The notes under the pieces are model-generated. The model was not told the DNA's origin. It was given only the letters and a program-made list of their open reading frames with translations, and did no database searches. A stretch of 64,000 nt of DNA from Rhizobium sp. RU33A. GTDB lineage: Bacteria; Pseudomonadota; Alphaproteobacteria; Rhizobiales; Rhizobiaceae. Below, piece after piece: positions 8,978-21,228 of this stretch; positions within the stretch are counted from its first letter, which is position 1; each line of letters starts with the position of its first letter. The translations under genes and the position numbers were made by a program. Location of the stretch: NCBI RefSeq assembly GCF_900156055.1, contig NZ_FTMQ01000004.1:124001-188000 (forward strand). The letters run 5' to 3'.

Positions 8978-9385
8978 TCAGGCGGCAACGAGAACGCCGT
9001 TCAGGTTGGTGAGCTCGGCGAGATACTGCTCGAGCTTGGTGCGGTGCTCGTGATGCTCGACACCTTCCAGTTCCTTGCGGGCTTCGTCGATGCGCTTGGT
9101 CAGCGTGTCGGGCGAGATTTCCGAAAGCGGAACGGCGGATTCGGCGAGCAGCGTGCAGCCGGTCGGCAGGACGTCGGCAAAACCGCCGAAGACCACATAC
9201 TTGGACACCTGACCGGAAGCGAGCTTCACAGTCACCACGCCCGGCTTGATGGTCGTCATGGTCGGCGCATGATTGGCCATGACGGTCATTTCGCCTTCCG
9301 TTGCCGGAATGACGACTTCGATCACCAGTTCGGAGAGCAGAAGACGCTCGGGCGAAACGAGCTCAAAGTTGAAATTGTCGGCCAT
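8978..9385 (-). CDS. atpC: ATP synthase F1 epsilon subunit
   Basis: The 135-residue epsilon subunit of the F1 central stalk has the N-terminal beta-sandwich (FELVSPERLLLSELVIEVVIPATEGE, broken here by wording only; residues 7-32) and a short C-terminal helical part with an acidic, Arg-containing helix. It couples rotation of the stalk to catalysis and restrains ATP hydrolysis. It is the last gene of atpHAGDC, separated from atpD by 69 bases that hold a strong hairpin. Length and gene order match rhizobia. Confidence 0.95.
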   Translation of the reverse strand: MADNFNFELVSPERLLLSELVIEVVIPATEGEMTVMANHAPTMTTIKPGVVTVKLASGQVSKYVVFGGFADVLPTGCTLLAESAVPLSEISPDTLTKRIDEARKELEGVEHHEHRTKLEQYLAELTNLNGVLVAA

Positions 9386-9415
9386 GGTCGTTCACTTCTC
9401 TGATGAAGGATGGAG

Positions 9416-9441
9416 CGGCACGCGGGTCATCCCGCGTGCCG
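9416..9441 (-). other. strong hairpin in the atpD-atpC spacer
   Basis: An 11-base-pair perfect stem (arms 9416-9426 and 9431-9441) with the four-base loop TCAT or ATGA sits between the atpD stop (9455) and the atpC start (9385). No T-run follows on the minus strand, so it is not a simple terminator. It may act as an RNA-stability or attenuation element tuning the beta to epsilon ratio, since F1 needs three beta but one epsilon. Confidence 0.6.
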
Positions 9442-9454
9442 GCAGTCCCTGTAC

Positions 9455-10918
<1,464 letters not shown>

Positions 10919-10942
10919 TTATCTTACCCTCTTTCCTTAACC

Positions 10943-11821
10943 TCAGAGCGCTTCCGCGCCCGAAATGATTTCAATGAGTTCCTTGGTGATCTGCGCCTGA
11001 CGCTGGCGGTTATACGAAAGCGTCAGCTTATTGATCATCTCACCGGCATTGCGTGTCGCATTGTCCATGGCGCTCATCTTGGCGCCCATTTCACCCGCGA
11101 CGTTTTCGAGCAGGGCCCGGAAAATCTGAACCGAGATATTGCGCGGGATCAGATCTTCGAGGATCCCGGCCGCATCCGGCTCGTATTCGTAGAGCGCAGA
11201 TGCACCACCCTGCGGGGCAGCCTCGGCCGGAGCGGCCGGGATGATCTGCTGGGCGGTCGGGATCTGGCTGATCACCGACTTGAATTCGGAATAGAACAGC
11301 GTGCAAACGTCGAACTCGCCGCGGTCGAACATGCCGATGACCTTGCGACCGATGGCATCCGCATTGGTGAAGCCAACACGCTTCACGTCGCGCAGATCCG
11401 TCCGTTCGACGATCAGGCCGGCGAACTCGCGGCGCAGGCTGTCGTAGCCCTTCTTGCCGACGCAGAAAATCTTGACCGTCTTGCCCTGAGCCAGGAGCTT
11501 GCGCGCATGGTCACGGGCGAAACGGGCGATCGACGAGTTGAAACCGCCGCACAGACCACGCTCGGCAGTGCAGACGACGAGCAGATGCACGTCGTCCTTG
11601 CCGGTGCCGGTCATCAGGCGGGGTGCGCTGTCGTCCGAACCCACGGCTTGCGCGATGTTGGCCAGGACGACACCCATGCGCTGCGAGTACGGGCGAGCAG
11701 CCTCGGCCGCCTCCTGCGCACGACGCAGCTTCGCCGCGGCGACCATTTTCATCGCCTTGGTGATCTTCTGCGTCGCCTTGACGGAGGCGATCCGGTTTTT
11801 CAGATCCTTTAGTGAAGGCAT
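10943..11821 (-). CDS. atpG: ATP synthase F1 gamma subunit
   Basis: The 292-residue gamma subunit forms the rotating coiled coil inside the alpha3-beta3 ring. The N-terminal helix [20 protein letters not shown] and the C-terminal helix with [19 protein letters not shown] are the classic ends of the family; the GLCGGFN motif near residue 90 is also present. It sits between atpA (29-base spacer) and atpD in the usual order. Nothing is unusual about length or sequence. Confidence 0.97.
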   Translation of the reverse strand: MPSLKDLKNRIASVKATQKITKAMKMVAAAKLRRAQEAAEAARPYSQRMGVVLANIAQAVGSDDSAPRLMTGTGKDDVHLLVVCTAERGLCGGFNSSIARFARDHARKLLAQGKTVKIFCVGKKGYDSLRREFAGLIVERTDLRDVKRVGFTNADAIGRKVIGMFDRGEFDVCTLFYSEFKSVISQIPTAQQIIPAAPAEAAPQGGASALYEYEPDAAGILEDLIPRNISVQIFRALLENVAGEMGAKMSAMDNATRNAGEMINKLTLSYNRQRQAQITKELIEIISGAEAL

Positions 11822-11850
11822 CCGTTATCCGTCCTTGGCTTGAGCCTGAA

Positions 11851-13379
<1,529 letters not shown>

Positions 13380-13380
<1 letters not shown>

Positions 13381-13946
13381 CAGCCAACCTCTTTCAGTGC
13401 AAGCTTAAGGGTGGAAAGTTTGGTGCGAAGGGACGTGTCGATCTGGCGGGAGCCGATCTTGACGATCAGGCCGCCGAGCAAAGACGGATCGACCGTGACG
13501 GAGATCGAAACTTCCTTGCCGGTAACGCCCTTCAGCGCCGCTTTCAGTTCGGTTTCCTGCTCCGCCGAAAGGGCATGAGCAGACGTGACGTCAGCCGTCA
13601 TCTCACCCTTGTGACGGGCGAGGATCTGGCGATAGGCAGCCACCATGCCGGGTACGACAAACAGGCGGCGATTGCTTGCGACGACCTTCAGGAAGTTCAA
13701 CACCAGCGCGTTGAAACCGGCCTTTTCGCCGATCGCGCTGATGGCCTTCACCTGATCTTCGGCCGTGAAGACGGGCGACTGAACCAGGCGCTTCAGATCG
13801 GCGCTTTCGTCGATCATCGCCTGGAAACGGTTGAGATCGGCGGCGACGGCGTCAAGCACGCCGGCTTCGAGCGCAAGCTCGAAAAGCGACGATGCATAAC
13901 GCTCCGCCACGCCTGAAATCACTTGGGATGCGTCTGCCACGGGCAA
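13380..13946 (-). CDS. atpH: ATP synthase F1 delta subunit
   Basis: The 188-residue delta subunit joins F1 to the peripheral stalk. It starts in the helical [20 protein letters not shown] region and ends with [19 protein letters not shown], the C-terminal OSCP/delta signature. The best start is TTG at 13946 (giving MPVADASQ), since AGGGAA lies five bases upstream and rhizobial AtpH proteins are annotated with the same N-terminus; GTG at 13940 is the alternative, and longer upstream frames look non-coding. It heads the atp operon; the promoter should lie in 13947-14200, where I could not pick clear -35 and -10 boxes. Confidence 0.95.
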
Positions 13947-14209
13947 AAAATTCCCTGATCTTGATCCAGTTGGCCGGACACCTCGATTGAGGCCTCTCAA
14001 GCTCCTGATATCGTTTTGTTTTTCCCCAAAAACACAAGCATGCTGCACTTGCGTTTTCCGAATTTCGCGGTTCGTCTAGCATAGCAGGTCTAGACTCGCA
14101 ACACGCGTATTAACGGTTTGATCCTTCAGAGCAAGGCCTTGGAGCTTTTTTTGTCCGAAACTGCGTCAAATTGACGAGATATCGGCTGAGCCCGTTCGAA
14201 AAGCGAAGA

Positions 14210-14593
14210 TCAAGTCAGACCAAAGACATAGGCGAGGGTGAGGGAAGCGATGACCGTCTGCACAACCAGGAGGAGAAGGTTGCGCCAGGTGTTGCCCTGA
14301 TCGGACATGATGGACAGGACCCGGCCGAAGGCGGACAGCCCGACAGCGGCGCCAAACGCCAGATAGACCGTTGGCTGGGCAAGCAGCAGTGCGGTCCCGG
14401 CAAAGCCGACGATCAAGCCGCCGATGGATCGCACGGCTCCGAGCCCTTCCGGGCGGCCTTCTGCCGGGACAAGGGCAAGCGCCTTCAGGGTGAGGCCTGG
14501 GGCAAAGAGCACAAAGCATCCGATGAGCGCTGCGACAGAAGCCGCAAGAAAGGCGAGCTGCTCGCCGAGTTCGATGGGAAAGTAGAATTCCAT
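14210..14593 (-). CDS. small four-helix membrane protein (DUF4345-like)
   Basis: This 127-residue protein has four hydrophobic segments, about residues 10-35, 50-72, 74-92 and 104-124. The pattern GAVRSIGGLIVGFAG followed by LSAFGRVLSIM resembles the DUF4345 membrane family, which has no established function. The codon use fits the genome and the gene lies between priA and the atp operon on the same strand. There is no catalytic motif. It is probably a real inner-membrane protein, but the family assignment is from pattern memory only. Confidence 0.65.
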   Translation of the reverse strand: MEFYFPIELGEQLAFLAASVAALIGCFVLFAPGLTLKALALVPAEGRPEGLGAVRSIGGLIVGFAGTALLLAQPTVYLAFGAAVGLSAFGRVLSIMSDQGNTWRNLLLLVVQTVIASLTLAYVFGLT

Positions 14594-14706
14594 GGATCAA
14601 CCCGCGATGAAGGAAACCGCGGGGCTTATGGCATGAAATGCAGGGTCGGGGTATGGGCTCGCATCCTATTTCACAGGCGCGGCGCCGGAAAATGCCGACG
14701 ATCGCC

Positions 14707-16920
14707 TTAGAGGAAGCTCTGCGGATCGACATCCACCTGTACCTGGATCGATCTTCGTTCTTTCGGCCCCCGCTCCAGCATGATTCGGACGAACGCCTGC
14801 ATGTCGCTGTTGCGGCGCCCATGGACAAGCAGTCGGAAGCGGTGCCGTCCACGGATGAGCGCAAGCGGCGCTTCGGCAGGGCCAAGGATCATGATGCCGC
14901 TCTCATGGGGCGCGGCCTGTCGCAGCCCGCGCGCATGCCCCTCGGCCTCGGCGCGGCTGTCGGCTGAGACGATGATCGAGACGAGACGACCGAAGGGTGG
15001 CAGTTGTGCGCGCTCTCGCTCCAGAATTTCGCGCTCATAGAAAGCGGCGGCATCGCCTGAGATGATCGCCTGCATGACGGGATGCTGCGGCTGGAAGGTC
15101 TGCAGCAGGCCGAGGCTCTTGCGTCCCGTGCGGCCGGCACGACCGGTTACCTGGGAAAGCAGCTGGAAGGTCCGTTCGGCAGCACGCGGATCGCCGTTGG
15201 ACAGACCGATATCCGCATCGATAATGCCAACCAGCGTCATCAGCGGGAAATTATGCCCCTTCGCCACGAGCTGCGTACCAATGACGATGTCGGCCTCGCC
15301 GTTCGCGATTGCCTCGAGTTCGAGACGCAATCGCTTGACCCCGCCAATATCCGACGAGAGCACCAGCGTTCGGGCATCGGGAAAGTGTTTCTCCACTTCT
15401 TCGGCGATGCGCTCGACACCCGGGCCGCAAGCGACAAGATGGTCGAGGGTGCCACATTCCGGGCAGGCATTCGGCGTCGGCTCGTGATAGCCGCACTGGT
15501 GGCACTGGATCTGGCCACGGAAGCGGTGCTCGACCAACCAGCTTGAACATTGCGGGCACTGGAAGCGGTGACCGCAGACGCGGCAGAGCGTCAGCGGCGC
15601 ATAACCGCGCCGATTGAGGAAGAGCAGCGCCTGTTCGCCGCGTTCGACAGCCTTGCCGACGGAGCGCAACAGGATCGGCGACAGAAAGCCGCCCCGTTCG
15701 GGCGGCGCACGCCGCATGTCGATGAGATGCAGGTCCGGCATTGCGGCATCGGCAAAACGCGTCGGCAGATGGATGCGTGTGTAGCGGCCAGCGATACAGT
15801 TGACCTGGCTCTCGACCGACGGCGTGGCCGAGACCAGCACGACCGGGAAGCCCGCGATGCGCGCCCGGACAACGGCCATGTCGCGCGCGTTATAAAAGAC
15901 GCGGTCTTCCTGCTTGAAGGCCGGGTCATGCTCTTCGTCGACGATAATGAGCCCGAGGTTCTCGAACGGCAGGAAGAGTGCGGAGCGTGCGCCGGCAACC
16001 ACGCGGATCTCGCCTGTCGCGACCTGACGCCAGACCTTTTCGCGGGTGCGGGTCGCAAGATCCGAATGCCATTCCCCGGGCTTGGAGCCGAAGCGATCCT
16101 GAAAGCGCTCGAGGAAGTTGGCGGTAAGCGCGATTTCCGGCAGCAGGATCAGCACCTGCTTGCCCTGTTTCAAGGTCTCGGCAATCGCCTCGAAATAGAC
16201 CTCCGTCTTGCCGGAGCCCGTCACGCCATCGATCAGGGAAACGGCGAAACCGCCCTTGCGCAGGCTGTCGAGGATCTCTTCGGCTGCCTCCTTCTGCGGA
16301 CCGGCGAGCCGGTTCTCCGCATAGTCGGGGTCAGGAGCGGCGACCAGAGGCGGCGGCGGCAGGAAGACCTGTTCGAACACACCCTGCTTGACGAGACCGT
16401 CGATGACGCTGGTCGAGACGCCGCTCGCATGAGCAAGCCCGCTCTTTGTCCAGGAGAGGCCATCGGCCGCCATCTCCAGCACCTTCTGGCGCGCAGGCGT
16501 CAGACGCTCCGGCTCATATCCGGCATAGCGCAGCCCCTCGATCATCGGTTCGGGATCGAAGGCCGCAGGCGCCCGAAGCGCCATGCGGGCCACATAACCC
16601 GGTGGAGAGAGCGTGTAGGCAGCCACCCAGTCGAGGAAGGTGCGCATGTCCTGGTCAAGCGGCGGGCAATCGAAGATCTTGGTGATTTCCCTAAGCTTCT
16701 TCGGATCAACTGATGTGCCCTCGCCGCCGTCCCAGACCACACCTATCACCTGTCGCGGCCCAAGCGGCACCTGCACGATCGCGCCCGGCTCCACCGTCAG
16801 CTCATCGGGCACCGCGTAGCTGTAGGCGGTTGGTGCTGGCATGGGCACGAGCACCGGCACCACCTTGCGGCGCGGTGTTTCGAACAGTTCCCCGAACAGG
16901 CTTTTCGAATCGTCCTTCAT
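14707..16920 (-). CDS. priA: primosomal protein N' (replication restart helicase)
   Basis: The 737-residue PriA is a superfamily 2 DNA helicase that reloads the replisome at stalled forks. It has the N-terminal 3'-DNA-binding domain (TAYSYAVPDE region), Walker A GVTGSGKT at residues 232-239, the DEEH box, and the zinc-binding cysteine cluster CRVCGHRFQCPQCS...CHQCG...CPECG between helicase motifs. The length matches E. coli PriA (732). The start ATG at 16920 is the first in-frame one. Its 3' end is 113 bases before the DUF4345-like gene. Confidence 0.96.
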   Translation of the reverse strand: MKDDSKSLFGELFETPRRKVVPVLVPMPAPTAYSYAVPDELTVEPGAIVQVPLGPRQVIGVVWDGGEGTSVDPKKLREITKIFDCPPLDQDMRTFLDWVAAYTLSPPGYVARMALRAPAAFDPEPMIEGLRYAGYEPERLTPARQKVLEMAADGLSWTKSGLAHASGVSTSVIDGLVKQGVFEQVFLPPPPLVAAPDPDYAENRLAGPQKEAAEEILDSLRKGGFAVSLIDGVTGSGKTEVYFEAIAETLKQGKQVLILLPEIALTANFLERFQDRFGSKPGEWHSDLATRTREKVWRQVATGEIRVVAGARSALFLPFENLGLIIVDEEHDPAFKQEDRVFYNARDMAVVRARIAGFPVVLVSATPSVESQVNCIAGRYTRIHLPTRFADAAMPDLHLIDMRRAPPERGGFLSPILLRSVGKAVERGEQALLFLNRRGYAPLTLCRVCGHRFQCPQCSSWLVEHRFRGQIQCHQCGYHEPTPNACPECGTLDHLVACGPGVERIAEEVEKHFPDARTLVLSSDIGGVKRLRLELEAIANGEADIVIGTQLVAKGHNFPLMTLVGIIDADIGLSNGDPRAAERTFQLLSQVTGRAGRTGRKSLGLLQTFQPQHPVMQAIISGDAAAFYEREILERERAQLPPFGRLVSIIVSADSRAEAEGHARGLRQAAPHESGIMILGPAEAPLALIRGRHRFRLLVHGRRNSDMQAFVRIMLERGPKERRSIQVQVDVDPQSFL

Positions 16921-16980
16921 CGGGCTGCAACTTGCCCCCTGAGGATCGGAAAGAAAACAGGCTTTATGTGACGGGGGAGA

Positions 16981-17880
16981 TCAGCGGAAACTGCGGTCGG
17001 GATCGGCCGGCAGCCGATGGACCGTGAAGTCTTCCAGCGCCTTGGTCACCTCGGCAGGATCACCTTCGAGAGCCTCGACCGGAATCAGACTGCCGACGGT
17101 GAAATCGAAACGACCGCCGCGCTTGTTGAGAAGCTCGTAGAAGACGGTCATGTCACGCAGTTCTGTCGACCAGCGGGCGAACCAGTAGAACAGGCCGGAA
17201 TTGCGCGCCTTCATGTTCACCGGCAGGATCGGCAGATTGTATTTGCGCGCAAGCGAGATGGCAGACGTCTTCCACGGCCGCTCGTTGAGCTTGCCTTCGT
17301 CCCAATAGGCGATGCGGCCCGAGGGAAAGAGCACGGTCGCCCTGCCCTCTTCCACCGCGCGCGTCGTAAGTTTCAGCGTTTCGCGCGCCTTGAGCTTCGA
17401 CTTGTGTTCTTCGCGCCATTCGACCGGAATGATGATTTCCGCAAGCCGCGGATTGACCCTGACCGCATCCCGGTTGGCGAAGAAGGTCATGTCGGGGCGA
17501 CGGTCTTTCAGCAGGTCATACATCGCGACCCCATCTGCAATGCCGGTCGGATGATTGCTGACCAGGATGAAGCCGCCTGATGACGGGATGCGGTCAGCGT
17601 GACGGACCTGGATATCGAGGCCAAGAGCAGCACTCAAATAGTCAAATACCTGCGGACCCGGCAGGTTGGCGACATCATTGGCGAACTGGATCGCCTTGTC
17701 GTAACGGAGAACGCTATAAAGAAAGGGCCTCATGGCAGGCCAAAGGGGATGCTCGACGAGCTTCTGACCGCGCTCGGCGATCAGCGTGTCGACGATATGT
17801 CCGGGGCGCCCATGAGACAAGAGCGACAGGGTGTCGGTGACGCTCGCGAAAGTGGAGACGGGAGATCGGCGCATCAGCAT
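16981..17880 (-). CDS. PlsC-like lysophospholipid acyltransferase family protein
   Basis: The 299-residue protein is a glycerolipid acyltransferase homologue. Its first motif is SNHPTGIADG with His110 and Asp116, an HX5D spacing rather than the HX4D of classic PlsC. The third motif is LFPSGRIAYW (residues 184-193). The HPxGxxDG form is the one found in acyltransferases related to the N-terminal half of ornithine-lipid synthase OlsF, so an acyl transfer to a lipid or amino-acid lipid is plausible; the substrate is unknown. No signal peptide or membrane segment is evident. It lies alone on the minus strand, divergent from xerC. Confidence 0.8.
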   Translation of the reverse strand: MLMRRSPVSTFASVTDTLSLLSHGRPGHIVDTLIAERGQKLVEHPLWPAMRPFLYSVLRYDKAIQFANDVANLPGPQVFDYLSAALGLDIQVRHADRIPSSGGFILVSNHPTGIADGVAMYDLLKDRRPDMTFFANRDAVRVNPRLAEIIIPVEWREEHKSKLKARETLKLTTRAVEEGRATVLFPSGRIAYWDEGKLNERPWKTSAISLARKYNLPILPVNMKARNSGLFYWFARWSTELRDMTVFYELLNKRGGRFDFTVGSLIPVEALEGDPAEVTKALEDFTVHRLPADPDRSFR

Positions 17881-18019
17881 TTACCTCGCCAGAGTTCCAG
17901 AGGGGTTCTGGCAGCGATTTGTGATCCGTTCATGACAGCCCCGATATTCGTCCTTCGTTAACCCTCCCGCGCCATCGTGAGCCGGGTGGCCAACAGCCAA
18001 TAACGCAACAGGTGCGCAA

Positions 18020-18943
18020 TTGATCCCGGCAGACGAAAAACTTCTCGGCGAACGTGCGGCCTGGCTGGAGAGCTTGGGGGCAGAGCGTCGCCTGGCCGGT
18101 AACACGCTGGACGCCTATGAGCGCGACACGCGGCAATTCCTGCAATTCCTATCCGCCCATGTCGGCGGGACCGTGAAGATCGACGACATCAAGGCCTTGC
18201 GCCCGGCCGACCTGCGCGGCTTCCTCGCTCATCGCCGCAAGGAGGGGGACGGTGCCCGTTCGCTTGGTAGGCATCTCGCCGGGCTGCGATCCTTCCTGCG
18301 TCATCTGGAACGCAAGGGCCTGGTGAATGCAGCGGGTGCGAGCGCGATCCGCTCGCCGAAACAGCCGAAATCCCTGCCCAAGCCGCTCAGTGGACGTCAG
18401 GCTTTAGCCGTCGTCGCGGTCGATACGCAGATGCACGAGGAGCCTTGGATCGCAGCGCGCGACGCGGCGGTGCTTTCCCTGCTCTACGGCTGCGGTCTGC
18501 GTATCTCCGAGGCCCTTGGCCTGACGCCCGAGGTATTCGAGGGAAGGCCGAAGAGCCTGCGCATCACCGGCAAGGGCGGCAAGACGCGGCTGGTGCCCCT
18601 GCTTCCCGTGGTGATGGAAGCGGTGGAAACCTACTACAAGCTCTGCCCCTATCATCTGGAACCCGGCGCACCGCTTTTCCGAGGCGCCCGGGGCGGCCCG
18701 CTTCAGCCGGCGATCATCCAGCGCGAGATGCAGAAGCTGCGCTCGGCCCTCGGCCTGCCGGATTCGGCCACACCCCATGCCCTGCGCCACTCCTTCGCGA
18801 CACATCTTCTGGGCAGCGGTGGCGACCTGCGGACGATCCAGGAACTGCTGGGCCATGCCAGTCTTTCGACCACGCAGATCTACACCGGCGTCGACAGTGC
18901 TCGGCTTCTGGACATTTACGACCGCGCCCATCCCCGCGCCTGA
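18020..18943 (+). CDS. xerC: tyrosine recombinase XerC
   Basis: The 307-residue site-specific recombinase, which with XerD resolves chromosome dimers at dif, has an N-terminal SAM-like core-binding domain (residues 5-100) and the catalytic domain with Arg in GCGLRISEAL, Lys in GKGGKTR, HALRHS, the GHAS His and the nucleophile Tyr in TQIYTG. The start is a TTG at 18020 because AGGTG lies just upstream and no in-frame ATG or GTG precedes it. It stands alone between divergent genes, which argues for a chromosomal Xer protein rather than an integrase of a mobile element; no element is visible. Confidence 0.92.
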   Translation: MIPADEKLLGERAAWLESLGAERRLAGNTLDAYERDTRQFLQFLSAHVGGTVKIDDIKALRPADLRGFLAHRRKEGDGARSLGRHLAGLRSFLRHLERKGLVNAAGASAIRSPKQPKSLPKPLSGRQALAVVAVDTQMHEEPWIAARDAAVLSLLYGCGLRISEALGLTPEVFEGRPKSLRITGKGGKTRLVPLLPVVMEAVETYYKLCPYHLEPGAPLFRGARGGPLQPAIIQREMQKLRSALGLPDSATPHALRHSFATHLLGSGGDLRTIQELLGHASLSTTQIYTGVDSARLLDIYDRAHPRA

Positions 18944-19033
18944 CGCGCCCGGATCGCACCCGCATTAACCAAGATCCTTAATCGAACGTGAGGGCGATCG
19001 CTTCTATTCTCCGGACTTCTGACAGGAGACGAC

Positions 19034-20125
19034 ATGAACGCGCATCGCCTTTTTTCGCTGCGGCCCCACCTGCCGCGCCTTTCGCCGTCTGAAATCGGCC
19101 TCTGGATCGCAGGCGTGCTGCCGCTCGCCCTCGTCGTCCTCCTGCTCGCCACCCTCCTTACAGTCAGCCCCGCCCGCGCTTCCGATGTCGCCTGCCACGG
19201 CGAGAACCTGCTCGTCGCGATGGAGAAGGAAAAGCCGGAAGAGCTGGCGAAGATCCGTGCCGAAGCGGCCAAAATACCGAATGGCCAGGGGATCTTCTGG
19301 AAGGTTGAGAAGGCAGGCCTGCAGCCCTCCTACCTGCTCGGCACCATGCATGTCACCGATCCCCGCGTTCTGACCATGCCGAACGGCGCCCGCGAAGCGG
19401 CATCCGCCGCCGATGTGGTCGTGATCGAGTCGGACGAGATCCTCGACGAGAAGAAAGCAGCAGCCTCGCTTCTCATGCATCCCGAACTGACCATGTTTAC
19501 CGATGGCAAGTCGGTGAAGGACCATCTTGACGCTGAAGAACTTCAGCGCCTGGAAGTCGGGCTGAAAGAGCGCGGCCTGGCGCTCGGCGCCGTTGCCAAG
19601 ATGAAGCCATGGATCCTGGCGAGCTTTGTGGCGCTGCCAGCCTGCGAACTTTCCCGCAAGGCAGCCGGCGCCTCATTCCTTGACAAGAAGATCGCCGAGG
19701 ATGCCGTGGCTGCGGACAAGCCGGTGGCCGGTCTCGAAACGCTGGTCGAGCAACTGGAAGCCATGGCTGACCTGCCGGTCGATTTCCATTTCAAGGCGTT
19801 GATCGAAACGATCGAACTCGGCGACAAGATGGAAGATGTCATTGAAACCATGACGGAGCTCTATCTCGCCGGTGACATCGGCATGACCATGCCCTTGCTG
19901 AAAGTCGTCGCCCCCACCGCCGCCGGTGAAGACGAGAGCGCCTATGCCGCTTTCGAGACCCGCATCGTCCGGGATCGCAATCTGGTGATGGCAGAAGGCA
20001 GCAAGCAGCACCTGGAAAAGGGTAATGCCTTTATCGCGGTCGGCGCGCTGCATCTGCCAGGTGAGGAAGGTCTCGTCGAGCTGATCCGGAAACAGGGCTA
20101 CACCGTCACGAGGGTCGACGGCTGA
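19034..20125 (+). CDS. TraB/GumN family protein, membrane-anchored or exported
   Basis: The 363-residue protein has a hydrophobic segment at residues 22-44 followed by SPARAS, consistent with a signal anchor or signal peptide. The GumN/TraB signature LLGTMHVTDPR (GTMH at 103-106) and the C-terminal VGALHLPGEEGLVELIRKQG are present; these conserved Gly, His and Glu residues suggest a metal-dependent hydrolase fold related to TIKI proteases. The bacterial role is not established despite the GumN name. The 3' end overlaps the convergent DUF2867 gene by 20 bases. An RBS, AGGAG, is ten bases before the start. Confidence 0.85.
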   Translation: MNAHRLFSLRPHLPRLSPSEIGLWIAGVLPLALVVLLLATLLTVSPARASDVACHGENLLVAMEKEKPEELAKIRAEAAKIPNGQGIFWKVEKAGLQPSYLLGTMHVTDPRVLTMPNGAREAASAADVVVIESDEILDEKKAAASLLMHPELTMFTDGKSVKDHLDAEELQRLEVGLKERGLALGAVAKMKPWILASFVALPACELSRKAAGASFLDKKIAEDAVAADKPVAGLETLVEQLEAMADLPVDFHFKALIETIELGDKMEDVIETMTELYLAGDIGMTMPLLKVVAPTAAGEDESAYAAFETRIVRDRNLVMAEGSKQHLEKGNAFIAVGALHLPGEEGLVELIRKQGYTVTRVDG

Positions 20126-20606
20126 CACCCCTTGTAGCGGCAAAGCGCTTCAGGAAGGTCTTCACGATCAGCCTGTGAAACGGCGTGACAACGAAGATGT
20201 AGATCCGGCCGAAAAGATTGTGCCGCTTGACGAGCGTCGTCAGCGACACATGCTGATGCCCGGCGCCCTCAGGCTCTACCGCGACGATGATCCTGAAGTC
20301 GAGATGCTTATCGTTGAAGCCCAGCAGCACATGCTGCTCATCCTGCGCCAGAACCGGAAAGCCGCCGATGCGATCCTGACCAGTCAACTCTAGCTCTGCT
20401 GATTTCAAGCCGAAGAGACCGACGATCAGGTTCCGGATCTTGAGCAGAGCCCCGACCCAGCGCGGCGCCCGCCCCATGAGCTCGTTCGCAACCTCCATCG
20501 GAACGAGATCGTTCCGATCGAGGCGGACGCTGTAGCTGTCAGCCCAATCGGCATTGGCAAGGTCAGGATGCGGGAGCACGACACGCTGTTCGACGACAAC
20601 ACCCAT
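20106..20606 (-). CDS. DUF2867 family protein
   Basis: The 166-residue protein resembles DUF2867, a family of unknown function often fused to or encoded with NAD-dependent epimerases. The start at 20606 follows AAGGGGGG by five bases. No signal peptide is seen, though the last third (FVVTPFHRLIVKTFLKRF) is typical of the family C-terminus. It lies 17 bases after the broken cytochrome b561 gene on the same strand, so it was probably cotranscribed with it. Function cannot be stated. Confidence 0.75.
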   Translation of the reverse strand: MGVVVEQRVVLPHPDLANADWADSYSVRLDRNDLVPMEVANELMGRAPRWVGALLKIRNLIVGLFGLKSAELELTGQDRIGGFPVLAQDEQHVLLGFNDKHLDFRIIVAVEPEGAGHQHVSLTTLVKRHNLFGRIYIFVVTPFHRLIVKTFLKRFAATRGVSRRPS

Positions 20607-20623
20607 CCTGCCCCCCTTGGCGA

Positions 20624-21122
20624 TCACCCCCGCGTCCTGCGCGTGGCAACCGGCGTCTTCCAGTAGAACTGATGTACCAGAAGCGCCAGGATGTGCACTG
20701 CGATCAAAAGCCACATCAGGTTCTTCAGCGGACCGCCATGTACGAAGCCGCCGTCTCGTTGCTGAAGTAGTAGGCGCCGATACCACTGAGCGGGATCAGG
20801 AAGAACAAGGCATAGAAGGTACCATGCGCCAGATTCGCAGCGAGTGCCAGGATCGGAGGCTCTCGGCGGGCGCCGGCGGTGCACCTCGGGTGAAGCGGAT
20901 CGCGAGGCGAACGAGCCCCAGACAGAGCACGGCGATCCCGACATCGGCATGGATATTGGCAAAGGTCAGGTCTCCGGGAGAAGGGACCTTCCCACGTTCA
21001 TAGGCTTCGGCAACCTCCCCCATTGCATCGGAGAAGATGAGATTGAAGAGAATGAGTAGGGCCATCAGCCAGTGAAGGGCCTTCTGCGGGATGGAATAGG
21101 AGGCAGGTGCAGCAGGGGCCAT
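20624..21122 (-). pseudogene. cytochrome b561, interrupted by two frameshifts
   Basis: Three consecutive frames together spell a di-haem cytochrome b561: YSIPQKALHWLMALLILF and ANIHADVGIAVLCLGLVRL (frame one, to about 20860), then PILALAANLAHGTFYALFFL (frame two, to about 20745), then FVHGGPLKNLMWLLIAVHIL to the end (frame three). All four membrane helices and their His ligands survive. Restoring one base at each junction would give an intact protein of about 166 residues. Each step is a one-base loss, so the gene is recently inactivated or the sequence holds two errors. The start ATG is at 21122 with AAAGG upstream. It would be an inner-membrane electron carrier. Confidence 0.8.
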
Positions 21123-21228
21123 GGTCTTGCCTTTCGGGAGGTGCAAAGGGAGGCACTGACCACACATGATAAAGGCCGCCGCCTGGGGTACAAGCGACAG
21201 CCTTCAACCTTACCGAAATATAATAATT

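Noticed and set aside
14100..14165. T-run on the plus strand near 14148-14154 read as a terminator
   Set aside because: No plus-strand gene ends there, and the preceding CAAGGCCTTG palindrome is too short; chance is more likely.
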